Shown: positions 1-8,906 of the stretch, piece by piece
Numbering within the stretch: position 1 is the stretch's first letter
How the letters are laid out: every line of letters starts with the position of its first letter
Source: an uncultured Alphaproteobacteria bacterium
GTDB taxonomy: Bacteria; Pseudomonadota; Alphaproteobacteria; Thalassobaculales; Thalassobaculaceae
Length of the DNA: 64,000 nt
NCBI GenBank assembly: GCA_937776645.1
Contig: CALMRI010000030.1
Location: 20,001 to 84,000, forward strand
Reading direction: 5' to 3'
Notes under the pieces: model-generated
Told to the model about the DNA's origin: nothing
What the model saw: only the letters and a program-made list of their open reading frames with translations
The model's database searches: none
Position numbers and translations under genes: made by a program

Positions 1-1335
1 CACCCCGCCAAGCTGCATGCCAACGATAATCGGTGGCACCTGATAGGGAAACCAAACCGTTGAAAACCCCAACACCTGGCTCATCAGCACCGCCTCCATG
101 GTCAGCCCGGAGGCGGCTTGCAGATCACCAGCGATAGGCACCAGAATCGCCGGCACCCCGGGCATCGTCGAGACCATGCCGAGCAGCATCGCCAAGCCGC
201 TCAACGCCGCCAAGGAGCGCAATGGCGTATCCGACGACAGCGCCGTCGCCTCCAACATCCAGCGACTGAAGAAGGCGCCGAGGCCGGATTCCGCCACCAC
301 CGCGCCAATGCCGATGATTCCAGCGACATAGATTAGCGGGCCAACCTGAACTTTCGCCCGGAAGCTATCCGGCGGCACCAGGGAAACCACCGGCAGCAGG
401 CACACGATCCCAACCCCCAGCGAGACCCAAGCCGGCGCAATCCCATGCAGCGAGTCACTGGCCCATAGTAACAACGCCAGGGTCAGCAGCACCGCCAGCC
501 GGCCCTCCTCGGCGCTAAACGCCCGATACGCGGTATCCACGCCAGAGCTGTCCGATTTCTGTGGGGCGTTATCAACCCCTCCCGACACCGGTCTGAATAA
601 CCAAACGACACAACCCCAGATCACCAGCGCCTTCAAAAACGCGAGTACCGGAAAGTGCAGCAGCAGATAGTCAAAATAACGCAGATGCACACCCTGAAAG
701 GTTTCGGCGGCGCCGAGCAGAACGTTGTTTGGCACATTGGCCGGCAAAACCGAGGTCGAGCAAAGATAGGCGCTCAACACCGTCGCCATGATCATTCCAT
801 TACGCGATCGGCCGCCCGCGGCAAAGCCAAGCCGCTCAGCCAATGCCATCACTATCGGGATCAGTAGCACGACCCGGCTTAAGGTCGACGGCATCAAAAA
901 CCCAAGCACCATGTTGACCAGGATGATGGCGCCTATCACCAGACGATAATCACCGCTTACCCGGCCCACGATGGAGCCGGCAATACGGGCGCCGAGACCG
1001 GTCCGATCGACCGCCGCCCCGATCACCAGCCCGCCGAAGACCAACCAGAATGCCCCCGAGGTAAAACCGGAAAACACCACCAATGGCGGCGCGATCGACA
1101 GGGTCATGGCGAAAAGAAAGAACACCAGGACCACCAACTGCTCGGGCATGCTCCCGGTCGCCAGCATGCCGATGGTCACCAGCACCAAGGCCCCTGCCAC
1201 CGCCATATCGGGCGGCATCGCCGCCGGCGGCATGATCAACAGCATCGCGGCGGCCAGGGTAATCAGGATCATCACGATCAGCCGCGTCACGCCAGTCGCC
1301 AACCGCGAGTTTGGCGGGCTCGATTGGGTACTCAT
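1..1335 (-). CDS. SLC13/DASS-family permease (C-terminus outside window)
   Basis: About 445 codons are visible; the gene runs off the left edge, so the C-terminus is missing. The product is very hydrophobic with many membrane segments. It carries features of the divalent anion:Na+ symporter / SLC13 group, including a FLMPSTLSRVVLL re-entrant-type stretch near residue 150 and a second STMPGVPAILVPIAG stretch in the C-terminal half. Members import di- and tricarboxylates, sulfate or related anions; the substrate cannot be read from sequence. The ATG at 1335 lies three bases after the stop of the upstream biotin-dependent carboxylase, so the two are surely co-transcribed and the transporter may supply an organic acid. 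Family is fairly sure, substrate unknown. Confidence 0.8.
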   Translation of the reverse strand, partial: MSTQSSPPNSRLATGVTRLIVMILITLAAAMLLIMPPAAMPPDMAVAGALVLVTIGMLATGSMPEQLVVLVFFLFAMTLSIAPPLVVFSGFTSGAFWLVFGGLVIGAAVDRTGLGARIAGSIVGRVSGDYRLVIGAIILVNMVLGFLMPSTLSRVVLLIPIVMALAERLGFAAGGRSRNGMIMATVLSAYLCSTSVLPANVPNNVLLGAAETFQGVHLRYFDYLLLHFPVLAFLKALVIWGCVVWLFRPVSGGVDNAPQKSDSSGVDTAYRAFSAEEGRLAVLLTLALLLWASDSLHGIAPAWVSLGVGIVCLLPVVSLVPPDSFRAKVQVGPLIYVAGIIGIGAVVAESGLGAFFSRWMLEATALSSDTPLRSLAALSGLAMLLGMVSTMPGVPAILVPIAGDLQAASGLTMEAVLMSQVLGFSTVWFPYQVPPIIVGMQLGGV

Positions 1336-1338
1336 CGT

Positions 1339-3345
1339 TTAAGACTCATCGGATGGTTCGAATTCCAGAAGGTCAGCGCCTTCCTCCACCAGATCGCCAA
1401 CCTGGTAATGAACTTTTGCAACCCGGCCATCGCCGGGCGCCGCGATGGTGTGCTCCATCTTCATCGCCTCGAGCACAACCAGCGGCGCGCCTCGGGTCAC
1501 AACATCGCCATCCTTGACTTGCACCGAGATGATCTTACCCGGCATCGGAGCAGTAAGCCTACCCCCGACATCATCGAGTTCGCCGGCGGCGCCCAGAGGG
1601 TCGATCCAGCTCAGCGTCGACGGCCCCTCGGGCAGAAACAGGGTCACGGTAGCGCCGTCGAATGCCAGCCTGGCGGTTATCGCCGCGCCACCAATCACGG
1701 CGCGTAGCCGATCTTTGTCGTCCCTGGCGCCCTGCACCAACAAGCCTGCCTCCGGCGTAATCATCCGATAACCGGCACCCTCCGGACGCAAGCTCACGAC
1801 ATGACGCCCCTCGCCCTGTTCGAGAATTAAAGTCTGCACCGCCGCCTCGTTCAGACGCCAGCCCGAGACGGCGTGCCAGGGAGAATACGGATCACCCGAT
1901 GCTGTCGCGGATGCCGGCGCGCGTTTTGACGTCAGATCGGCCCGGTGGCACAGGATCGCCAGCGCCGCCAACGCCAAAAGCTGGCTCGACGGGCTTTGTG
2001 GTTCCGGGATTAGCGCCGCGGCGTGCTCCTCGATAAAGCCAGTATGAACCTTGGCCGCCTTGAAACTTGGATGCGCCGCCAGTCGGGCCAGGAATGGCTG
2101 ATTGGTCACCAGCCCGGCAACCTCAGTTTCCGCCAGCGCCTTGGACAGCCGGCCAAGCGCCTCGGCACGATCGCGGCCATGCACGATCAGCTTGGCGATC
2201 ATCGGGTCATAATGAATCGTGACGGTGTCGCCCTGGCGCACACCCGTATCGACCCGCACCGGCTGGGCCGGGAAGCGCAAATGACTGATCCGTCCGGTCT
2301 GCGGGCGAAAGTCCACCGGATCCTCGGCATAGAGCCGGGCCTCGAAGGCATGACCGGTCTCGACGATCTGATCTTGAACTAGCGGCAACGCTTCACCGCC
2401 AGCGACCCGCAGCTGCCATTCCACCAGATCGATACCGGTGATCAACTCGGTAACCGGATGCTCGACCTGCAGGCGGGTGTTCATCTCCATGAAGTAAAAG
2501 CCGGTGGCGTCGAGGATGAATTCCACTGTGCCGGCGCCGACATAGCCGATTGCCCGGGCCGCCGCGACCGCCGCCTCGCCCAGCGCCGCGCGGATGGCCG
2601 GGTCGAGATCCGGCGCCGGCGCTTCCTCCAGTACCTTCTGATGCCGGCGTTGCACCGAACAGTCCCGCTCAAACAGATGCACCACATTTCCATAGCCATC
2701 AGCAAAGACCTGTACCTCCACATGGCGCGGCCGGCTGAGATATTTCTCCACCAGCAGACGGTCATCGCCGAAGGCAGCCACGGACTCGCGCTTGGCCGAG
2801 GCGATCGCCGGCTCCAGATCCGCCGGGGCCCGAACCACGCGCATGCCGCGCCCGCCGCCGCCGGCGCTGGCTTTCAACAAAATCGGATAGCCGGTTTTCT
2901 CGGCCGCCGCCGCCAGGGTAGCCAGACCCTGCTCTAAACCGTGATACCCAGGCACCAGCTGCACCCCGGCCTTTTCCATCAGCGCCTTGGCCTCGGCCTT
3001 CGAGCCCATGGCCTGGATCGCCGACACCGGAGGGCCGACGAAAACAATCCCGGCTTCACCGCAGGCGGCGGCGAAATCGGCGTTCTCTGAGAGAAAACCA
3101 TAGCCCGGATGCACCGCGTCGGCGCCACTCGCCCGGGCGGCTTCGACGATCACCTCGGCTCTTAAATAAGAGTCGCTGGCCGGGGCCGGCCCGATCGGCA
3201 CCGCCGCGTCGCAACTTTCGACGTGCAGCGCGCCGGCGTCGGCCTCAGAATAGACGGCGACCGTACGAATTCCCATCGCCCCGGCGGTACGGGCGATCCG
3301 GCAAGCAATCTCGCCTCGGTTCGCGATAAGAAGTGTCTGGATCAT
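1339..3345 (-). CDS. Acyl-CoA carboxylase biotin-containing alpha subunit, 3-methylcrotonyl-CoA carboxylase type
   Basis: A 668-residue protein with the full alpha-subunit architecture. It has a biotin carboxylase domain (N-terminal ILLANRGEIACR-type start, HPGYGFLSEN, glycine-rich ATP-grasp loop GGGGRGMR near residue 165), a linker domain, and a C-terminal biotinyl domain with EAMKMEH, in which Lys about 629 is biotinylated. Length and the VPGYHG stretch fit methylcrotonyl-CoA carboxylase (leucine catabolism) better than propionyl-CoA carboxylase, but geranyl- or propionyl-CoA cannot be excluded. No carboxyltransferase beta subunit is in the window, which is unusual because mccB is normally adjacent. 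It is the first gene of an operon with the SLC13 permease. General function is secure, exact acyl-CoA uncertain. Confidence 0.85.
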   Translation of the reverse strand: MIQTLLIANRGEIACRIARTAGAMGIRTVAVYSEADAGALHVESCDAAVPIGPAPASDSYLRAEVIVEAARASGADAVHPGYGFLSENADFAAACGEAGIVFVGPPVSAIQAMGSKAEAKALMEKAGVQLVPGYHGLEQGLATLAAAAEKTGYPILLKASAGGGGRGMRVVRAPADLEPAIASAKRESVAAFGDDRLLVEKYLSRPRHVEVQVFADGYGNVVHLFERDCSVQRRHQKVLEEAPAPDLDPAIRAALGEAAVAAARAIGYVGAGTVEFILDATGFYFMEMNTRLQVEHPVTELITGIDLVEWQLRVAGGEALPLVQDQIVETGHAFEARLYAEDPVDFRPQTGRISHLRFPAQPVRVDTGVRQGDTVTIHYDPMIAKLIVHGRDRAEALGRLSKALAETEVAGLVTNQPFLARLAAHPSFKAAKVHTGFIEEHAAALIPEPQSPSSQLLALAALAILCHRADLTSKRAPASATASGDPYSPWHAVSGWRLNEAAVQTLILEQGEGRHVVSLRPEGAGYRMITPEAGLLVQGARDDKDRLRAVIGGAAITARLAFDGATVTLFLPEGPSTLSWIDPLGAAGELDDVGGRLTAPMPGKIISVQVKDGDVVTRGAPLVVLEAMKMEHTIAAPGDGRVAKVHYQVGDLVEEGADLLEFEPSDES

Positions 3346-3497
3346 GTCTGCTGATTAGCAGCCACCGCCGAGAGACGCCAGTGTCACGACGTCAACCCGA
3401 ACCAATCCAGGAGCTCTCCCCGCCGCGGCACACTGCGTCGTGTCTGACGCAGGTTCGAAATTTTCGATAGCCGATTGTTCTCCTACCCGTGCGAGAT

Positions 3498-3527
3498 TAT
3501 CGGTAGGGACGAGAATATCCGTAGGGA
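3498..3527 (+). promoter_or_regulatory. Direct repeat upstream of alanine dehydrogenase
   Basis: Two near-identical 12-mers, TATCGGTAGGGA (3498-3509) and TATCCGTAGGGA (3516-3527), lie 18 bp apart start to start, 44 bp before the ald start. A CTACCC stretch just upstream has the partly inverted form. Tandem sites in this position would suit an Lrp/AsnC-type activator, which commonly controls ald genes in bacteria. That is inference from position only. Confidence 0.35.
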
Positions 3528-3570
3528 AATAATACCAACCGGCCGTTGGGCCATCACAGCGGGAGCAGTC

Positions 3571-4689
3571 ATGCGGATCGGCGTACCACGCGAAATCAAG
3601 AACAACGAGTACCGGGTTGGCCTGGTTCCGGCTGGAGTGCGGGAATTGGTTCATCAGGGCCACCAGGTGATGGTCGAAACCCATGCGGGTTATGGCATTG
3701 GATTGGATGACGACGCCTACCGAACCGCTGGCGCCACCATCGGCGCCGGTCCGGATGAGGTCTTCACCACCGCCGAGATGGTGGTCAAGGTCAAGGAGCC
3801 TCAGGCCGAGGAAATAGCCCGGCTGCGCGACGGCCAGATCCTGTTCACCTATCTGCACCTCGCGCCGGACCTGCCGCAGACCCAGGGCCTGATCGACAGC
3901 GGGTGCACCGCCATCGCCTATGAAACAGTGACCGATGCACGCGGCAGCCTGCCGCTACTGGCGCCGATGAGCGAGGTGGCCGGGCGGATGTCTATCCAGG
4001 CCGGCGCCCATTGTCTGGAAAAGGCCCAAGGCGGTTGCGGGGTTTTGCTCGGCGGCGTCCCGGGAGTGGCGGCCGGCAAGGTGACGATCCTTGGCGGCGG
4101 CGTGGTCGGCACCAATGCCGCACGCATGGCCATGGGCCTGGAAGCCAAGGTAACCGTGCTCGACCGCTCCCTCAAGCGGCTGAACGAGTTGGACATGCAA
4201 TTTGGTCCCTGGCTGAACACCATCTATTCCAACATCGATGCGGTTGAGGAATATGTGCTCGACGCCGACCTGGTGATCGGCGCCGTACTGATTCCCGGCG
4301 CCGCTGCGCCTAAGCTGGTCAACCGCGATCTGGTCTCCAGGATGCGCCGCGGCTCGGTCTTGGTTGACGTGGCGATCGATCAGGGCGGGTGTTTCGAAAC
4401 CTCCCGCGCCACCACCCATGCCGAGCCGACCTACCTAGTTGACGACGTGGTGCATTATTGTGTCGCCAACATGCCAGGGGGCCTGGCCCGCACCAGCACC
4501 TTCGCCCTCAACAACGCCACCCTGCCCTTCACCCTGGCGATCGCCGACAAGGGCTGGCAGGTCGCTCTAGGCGAGGATCGGCATCTGCTAGAGGGGCTCA
4601 ACGTGCACGCTGGCAAAGTGACCTATAAGGCGGTCGCCGATGCCCACGCCATGGCCTTCACCCCACCCGAGCAGGCATTAGGCCTTTAA
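3571..4689 (+). CDS. ald: Alanine dehydrogenase
   Basis: NAD-dependent L-alanine dehydrogenase interconverts L-alanine and pyruvate plus ammonia. The 372-residue length matches the family norm of about 371. It starts [17 protein letters not shown], has the catalytic Lys region VKVKEP (about residue 75), the His in TYLHLAPD (about 96), and the Rossmann NAD loop [12 protein letters not shown] (about 173). The ATG at 3571 is chosen over an upstream in-frame extension because homology begins there and a GGGAG ribosome site precedes it. It is monocistronic and divergent from the carboxylase operon. Tandem repeats upstream suggest activator control. Confidence 0.95.
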   Translation: MRIGVPREIKNNEYRVGLVPAGVRELVHQGHQVMVETHAGYGIGLDDDAYRTAGATIGAGPDEVFTTAEMVVKVKEPQAEEIARLRDGQILFTYLHLAPDLPQTQGLIDSGCTAIAYETVTDARGSLPLLAPMSEVAGRMSIQAGAHCLEKAQGGCGVLLGGVPGVAAGKVTILGGGVVGTNAARMAMGLEAKVTVLDRSLKRLNELDMQFGPWLNTIYSNIDAVEEYVLDADLVIGAVLIPGAAAPKLVNRDLVSRMRRGSVLVDVAIDQGGCFETSRATTHAEPTYLVDDVVHYCVANMPGGLARTSTFALNNATLPFTLAIADKGWQVALGEDRHLLEGLNVHAGKVTYKAVADAHAMAFTPPEQALGL

Positions 4690-4775
4690 CTACAGGTTTT
4701 GGATGGGACAATTTCGGCCCCTGGGCCCGTCATCCCGGCGAAGGCACAGTGCTGTTCGGTAAAACCCCTAACCAT

Positions 4776-4841
4776 GCCCAGGGATGCGGATCTTCAATGC
4801 AGCTGGATCTTTCGAACGCGTCGAGCATTATCAAGTCTCCG
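4776..4841. repeat. Dispersed intergenic repeat, copy A, with adjacent REP-like hairpin
   Basis: The 331-bp gap between ald and the next gene holds no convincing gene. Bases 4776-4841 match 45841-45908 at roughly four in five positions, sharing CGGATCTTCAATGC and GCATTATC cores. Immediately after, TCCCGGC and GCCGGGA (4850-4867) form a short hairpin with a GAAG loop, the common REP form in Alphaproteobacteria, and a second half-copy lies at 4731-4745. This looks like non-autonomous REP-type interspersed DNA. Confidence 0.6.
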
Positions 4842-5020
4842 TCCTCTCGTCCCGGCGAAGGCCGGGAACCATGCCACCGTTGCTGACGATCGACGGTGCG
4901 GCAGTGATTCAACCCGCCAATGCGGGCGTCAAAGCCGGAGGGATAGGTCCTTATCTATGGCGGGATGATGGAATAACGGGGGGAGTAACGGTTTTTTAAA
5001 TGATGATCTAAGACGCCGCC

Positions 5021-5803
5021 TCAGCTCGTCACCAGCCCGCCATCGACGTTATAGCATTGCCCGGTGATGTTGCGGGCGCCAGGAGAGGCGAGGAACACCA
5101 CCATCGCCGCGATATCCTCCGGATCATTGGCCCGCCGCAGCGGAATGTCCTTAGTAAATTCCTCGACCATCTGGTCCTCAGTTACACCGGTTTCCTTGGC
5201 GCGGGTGGCGACTAGGCTATTGACGATCTCGGTTCGGGTGACCCCCGGGCAAACCGAGTTTACTGTGATGTCATGACGGGCCAGCTGCTGCGAGGCGGTC
5301 TTGGTCAGGCTGATCACCGCGCCCTTACTGGCGGCATAAGCGGCGTTCGAGGTGCCAGCGAAACCGCGCCCGGCTATTGAAGCGATGTTGATGATCCGCC
5401 CGCCGCCGCCCTGCGCGATCATCTGCCGAGCCGCGCCTTGCAGGCAGAAGAACACGCCCTTGGCGTTGACCCGGTGCATCCAGTCCCAATCCTGCTCGGT
5501 CAGGTCCATTATATAGGCGGCGCGGGTGACCCCGGCATTGTTGACGATCACGTCAAGCCCGCCAAGCTCGGCGACAACGGCCGCAATCATCTCGTCGATC
5601 TCCGCCACATCGCCGACATCGGCCTTCAGCGCCATCGCCTCGACCCCGTGCTGACGCGCCGTCGCGGCGACGGTCTCGACCGCCTCAAGGTTGATATCGG
5701 CGCAGGCGACATTGCGGCCGGCCTCCGCCATGGCGATCGCCGTGGCCCGACCGATGCCGCTGCCGGCGCCGGTGACCAGAACCGTTTCTCTCTCGTTCGC
5801 CAT
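5021..5803 (-). CDS. SDR-family oxidoreductase (FabG-like)
   Basis: A 260-residue classical short-chain dehydrogenase. It has the nucleotide loop TGAGSGIGRA near the N-terminus, NNAG near residue 90, the catalytic Ser in INIAS and the Tyr/Lys pair in YAASK. It ends with the usual GQCYNVDGG segment. An acidic residue after the second strand (ACADIN) suggests NAD(H) preference. A GGGAGAG ribosome site precedes the ATG at 5803. It lies 64 bp downstream of a second SDR on the same strand and is probably co-transcribed. The exact substrate (secondary alcohol, 3-hydroxyacyl or sugar) cannot be inferred. Confidence 0.85.
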   Translation of the reverse strand: MANERETVLVTGAGSGIGRATAIAMAEAGRNVACADINLEAVETVAATARQHGVEAMALKADVGDVAEIDEMIAAVVAELGGLDVIVNNAGVTRAAYIMDLTEQDWDWMHRVNAKGVFFCLQGAARQMIAQGGGGRIINIASIAGRGFAGTSNAAYAASKGAVISLTKTASQQLARHDITVNSVCPGVTRTEIVNSLVATRAKETGVTEDQMVEEFTKDIPLRRANDPEDIAAMVVFLASPGARNITGQCYNVDGGLVTS

Positions 5804-5867
5804 GATGCTCTCCCGTCGGTCTTTTAATATTCCTGTTTACCGGCCTGTTCATTCAGTCTCCGGCTTA

Positions 5868-6713
5868 TTAGTCCGGCTTGCCGCCTGGCCAGACTGGGTC
5901 GCTGGCCAGATCTGGCCAGCCGATCGGCGCCTCGGTGGCCTTGCGGTTTTCCTCGATCGATAACGATGCGTCCCAGCGCCCGGCGATATAACGGTTGCCG
6001 GTAATCCCGTCGCCCTCGGGCGAGCACAGCCACAGGGCCGGATGGGTCATCGAAGTTGGCTGCACCAGATCACCACGATTGAAGCCGGCGCCGTCTGGCA
6101 CCATCGGCGTATCGGCCGGGCCACCGGGCACCACCACATTGACGGTTATCCCCTCTTCCTCGAACTCGGCGGCGTGGCCAGCGCTCATAGCCTCGAAGCC
6201 GGATTTCGACGGCCCATAGGGGTGAAACTTGCCGCGCATCATGGTGAAGAAGCTGGTGGTCACATTGATCACCCGCGCCCGACCGGCCTTGCGCAGATGC
6301 CCGATCGACGCCTTGGTCATGTTCCAAGGGCCGGTCAGGTTGACGCCGACCATATTGTTCCAGATATCCGGGGTGACCTCGTCAATGCCGATCAGCTCGA
6401 TATGGTGGCTCGGCCGCACCGAGCCCATGCCAAGCCCGGCATTGTTGATCAACACATGGACCCCGCCAAAGCGCTCGGCCACCCGGTCAACCGCCGCCTG
6501 ACAACTAGCGAAATCAGCGATGTCGACCTGCTCGGTGATCAGCCGGTCCTCGTTGACCCCGCGATGTTCCTCGGTCAGCGCGGTCAACCCTTCCTTGGTC
6601 ACGTCAAAGGCCGCGACCTTGGCACCGGCGGCGAGAAACGCCCGGGTGAAAGCGCGACCGAACCCACCAGCACCGCCGGTGACGATCACGACTTTTCCTG
6701 TCATATCGACCAT
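5868..6713 (-). CDS. SDR-family oxidoreductase
   Basis: A 281-residue short-chain dehydrogenase with TGGAGGFG, NNAG and an intact catalytic YGPSK. An insertion around residues 100-125 and a C-terminal extension ending in an acidic/proline-rich tail make it longer than the classical 250 residues. The ATG at 6713 is preferred to a GTG two codons upstream because GGGAGG is better spaced for it. It is first in a two-SDR transcription unit and divergent from a third SDR at 6912, across a 198-bp shared promoter region. Substrate unknown. Confidence 0.8.
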   Translation of the reverse strand: MVDMTGKVVIVTGGAGGFGRAFTRAFLAAGAKVAAFDVTKEGLTALTEEHRGVNEDRLITEQVDIADFASCQAAVDRVAERFGGVHVLINNAGLGMGSVRPSHHIELIGIDEVTPDIWNNMVGVNLTGPWNMTKASIGHLRKAGRARVINVTTSFFTMMRGKFHPYGPSKSGFEAMSAGHAAEFEEEGITVNVVVPGGPADTPMVPDGAGFNRGDLVQPTSMTHPALWLCSPEGDGITGNRYIAGRWDASLSIEENRKATEAPIGWPDLASDPVWPGGKPD

Positions 6714-6911
6714 CTTCACAGCCTCCCATCCCGATCCTGTTGTCTCGAACTATAGGCCCGGAGGATTTACCGTGCGCGGACCTTGGCGTCACGAGGACGT
6801 ACCATCAAGGTTGAGATCGCGGCCCCCGGGGCCGTTCACCTCGGCGATAAGGGTCTGCTAAGCTTTTGAGGCCTGCTAAGGCTCGGGATTAGCAAACAGA
6901 GGATACGGACC

Positions 6912-7613
6912 ATGGCGCGAAAATCCTGCTTGGTGACCGGGGTTGGCTGGGGCACGGGAAGTGCAATTGTGCGGCGTTTCGCGGCCGAGGGTTATGAGGT
7001 GGCGATGCTGGCCCGGCGTGCCAATCGATTGGCCAGCCTTGCCGCTGAGATCGAACACGCCCACGCCTATCCCTGTGACGTGACTGATACCGAAGCGCTG
7101 AGCCGGACCGTGACCAAGGTGACCGCCAATCTCGGCGCGCCCTCGGTGGTGGTCCATAACGCGGTTGGCGGTTCCTGGGGCAACTTCCTCGAGGTCGACC
7201 CGGCGGATTTGGAAAACAATTTTAAGGTCAACACCATGGCGCTGCTGCATCTGGCCCGGCTCACCGCACCAGCAATGATCGAGGCCGGGCACGGGGCGCT
7301 GATCTGTACCGGCAACACCTCGGCGCATCGAGGTCGAGGTGGTTACGCCGGCTTCGCCCCATCCAAGGCGGCGCAGCGGATCCTAGCAGAATCGATCGCC
7401 CGCGATGCCGGGCCCAAAGGCGTGCATGTCGCCTATGTGACCATCGACGCGGTGATCGATCTGCGCTGGACCCGCAAGCGCAACCCGGACAAGCCCGATG
7501 ATTATTTTATCAAGCCCGAGGAAATCGCCGGCGAGGTTTTCCATATCGCCCACCAGCCGAAAGGCGCCTGGAGCTTCAATGTCGAGATCCGCCCGCATGG
7601 CGAGGTCTGGTAG
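6912..7613 (+). CDS. Divergent SDR-family protein with Phe at the catalytic Tyr position
   Basis: A 233-residue Rossmann protein with TGVGWGTGSA as the cofactor loop. NNAG is replaced by HNAVGG, and the active-site motif reads FAPSK, so the catalytic Tyr of YxxxK is Phe. A Ser/Thr-rich strand (CTGNTSAHRG) lies where the catalytic Ser normally sits. The C-terminus (GAWSFNVEIRPHGEVW) resembles that of the SDR at 22813-23538, which has the same substitution, so these are diverged paralogues. An AGAGGA ribosome site precedes the ATG. The gene is followed after 21 bp by a hydratase-like gene, so they probably form an operon. Whether it still does redox chemistry is doubtful. Confidence 0.75.
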   Translation: MARKSCLVTGVGWGTGSAIVRRFAAEGYEVAMLARRANRLASLAAEIEHAHAYPCDVTDTEALSRTVTKVTANLGAPSVVVHNAVGGSWGNFLEVDPADLENNFKVNTMALLHLARLTAPAMIEAGHGALICTGNTSAHRGRGGYAGFAPSKAAQRILAESIARDAGPKGVHVAYVTIDAVIDLRWTRKRNPDKPDDYFIKPEEIAGEVFHIAHQPKGAWSFNVEIRPHGEVW

Positions 7614-7634
7614 GCGATCGAGAGGAAAACCGTG

Positions 7635-8423
7635 ATGCTAACCGAGCAACAAACAAACCAAGCCGCCGCGCTGATCTGGCAATCCTGGCGCGACGGTGCG
7701 GTGATCGCTGACCTGCCTGACGCTCTGCGCCCCGCCGACCGGACCGAGGGTTATGCGATCCAAGCCCATTACCAGACCTTGAGCGGCCAACCGATCTTTG
7801 GTTGGAAGATCGCCGCCACTAGCGTGGCCGGTCAGCAGCATATCGGTGTCGATGGCCCGATCGCCGGACGCCTGCTGGCCGAGCATGTGTTCGAGGACGG
7901 CGCGACGCTGGCGTTCGGCCACAACCGTATGGCCGTCGCCGAGGCTGAATTCGCCTTCCTCATGGCCAGAGACCTTCCGCCGCGCGTCGCTGAATACAGT
8001 GTCGAGGAAGTCCTGGCGACGGTCGGCTCGTTGCATCCGGCGATCGAGATTCCGGACTCCCGCTTCCAGGCTTTTGAGCGCGCCGGCGCCGCGCAGCTGA
8101 TCGCCGACAACGCCTGCACCCATGATTTCGTCATCGGCCCGGCGATGCCCGCGCTTTGGCGTGATCGCGATCTGACGCGCCATCCGGTGACCGCAACCGT
8201 CGAGGGCAAGGTCACCCATGAAGGCATCGGCGCCAATGTCCTAGGCGACCCGCGTATCGCGCTGGCCTGGATCGCCAATGAGCTGTCACGCTATGGCATG
8301 ACCCTCGGCGCCGGGCATGTGGTCACCACCGGAACCTGCGCGGTGCCGCTGCCTATCGGGCCAGGGGATCGGGTGATGGTGGATTACGGCGATTTGGGGC
8401 GGGTAAGCATGCGTTTTGCCTAG
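7635..8423 (+). CDS. 2-keto-4-pentenoate hydratase-like protein (FAH superfamily)
   Basis: A 262-residue protein of the MhpD / 2-oxopent-4-enoate hydratase group of the fumarylacetoacetate-hydrolase fold. Typical features are GWKIAATS near residue 57, an acidic metal-binding stretch AVAEAEFAFLMARD near 105, HPAIEIPDSRF near 140, and the terminal VTTGTCAVPLPIGPGD. Such enzymes hydrate 2-hydroxydienoates made by meta-cleavage of aromatic rings, though many relatives have other 2-oxoacid substrates. A GAGAGGAAAA ribosome site serves the ATG at 7635; a GTG one codon earlier is an alternative. It follows the Phe-type SDR closely. Confidence 0.8.
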   Translation: MLTEQQTNQAAALIWQSWRDGAVIADLPDALRPADRTEGYAIQAHYQTLSGQPIFGWKIAATSVAGQQHIGVDGPIAGRLLAEHVFEDGATLAFGHNRMAVAEAEFAFLMARDLPPRVAEYSVEEVLATVGSLHPAIEIPDSRFQAFERAGAAQLIADNACTHDFVIGPAMPALWRDRDLTRHPVTATVEGKVTHEGIGANVLGDPRIALAWIANELSRYGMTLGAGHVVTTGTCAVPLPIGPGDRVMVDYGDLGRVSMRFA

Positions 8424-8555
8424 CAGTCTGATCGAGACCCAGCGCGGGTCGAGCATCTGGTGCACCCGGACCGCCAGACAACGACACTAAGATCCGTCAC
8501 CGCTGGGACGTAGTCCCGAGCCAGGCCGGCCCAATCAAGCGCCCCGCCGCCGCCA

Positions 8556-8699
8556 TCACCGTCCATATACAGCGCCAATTACCAAGCCGGCCTCCTGATC
8601 CGAACTCGACACCACGAGAACAGACTCGCCGGGCCGCACATTGTCACTGGCGAGGTTCCAGGCAGAGCGGCGCAATTCGTGAAATGGTAGTACGGCCAT
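8556..8699 (-). pseudogene. N-terminal fragment of a probable M29/NicX-like protein
   Basis: A 47-codon open frame starting at ATG 8699 reads like the first residues of M29-aminopeptidase-like or NicX-like (2,5-dihydroxypyridine dioxygenase) proteins, with an FHELRRSAWNL and DNVRPGESVLVV pattern. It stops after EAGLVIGAVYGR, far short of a real protein of about 350 residues. Downstream bases hold no continuing homologous frame. It is best read as a relic left when the 8.7-12.2 kb island was assembled. Identification is tentative. Confidence 0.35.
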
Positions 8700-8906
8700 T
8701 GAATACTCCAAAGCATCGAGAAGTGAGCCAAGCCAACCCAGCCGGCAATGTCAATGCGCACCATCGCCTGGCGATGGAGACACTGCCCCGAAACACTTTC
8801 CGGCATTTCGTAAAACACCCCGAGAACGGCTCATTCTTCGCGAAGCAAGCTATGTGTGTCGTCGTAACATTTGAGACTAGTGGGCTGAGGTTCAGCGGAG
8901 AATTAG

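Noticed and set aside
1348-1364. GGTTCGAATTCC resembling a tRNA T-arm
   Set aside because: It lies within the last codons of the carboxylase gene and no cloverleaf can be formed around it.
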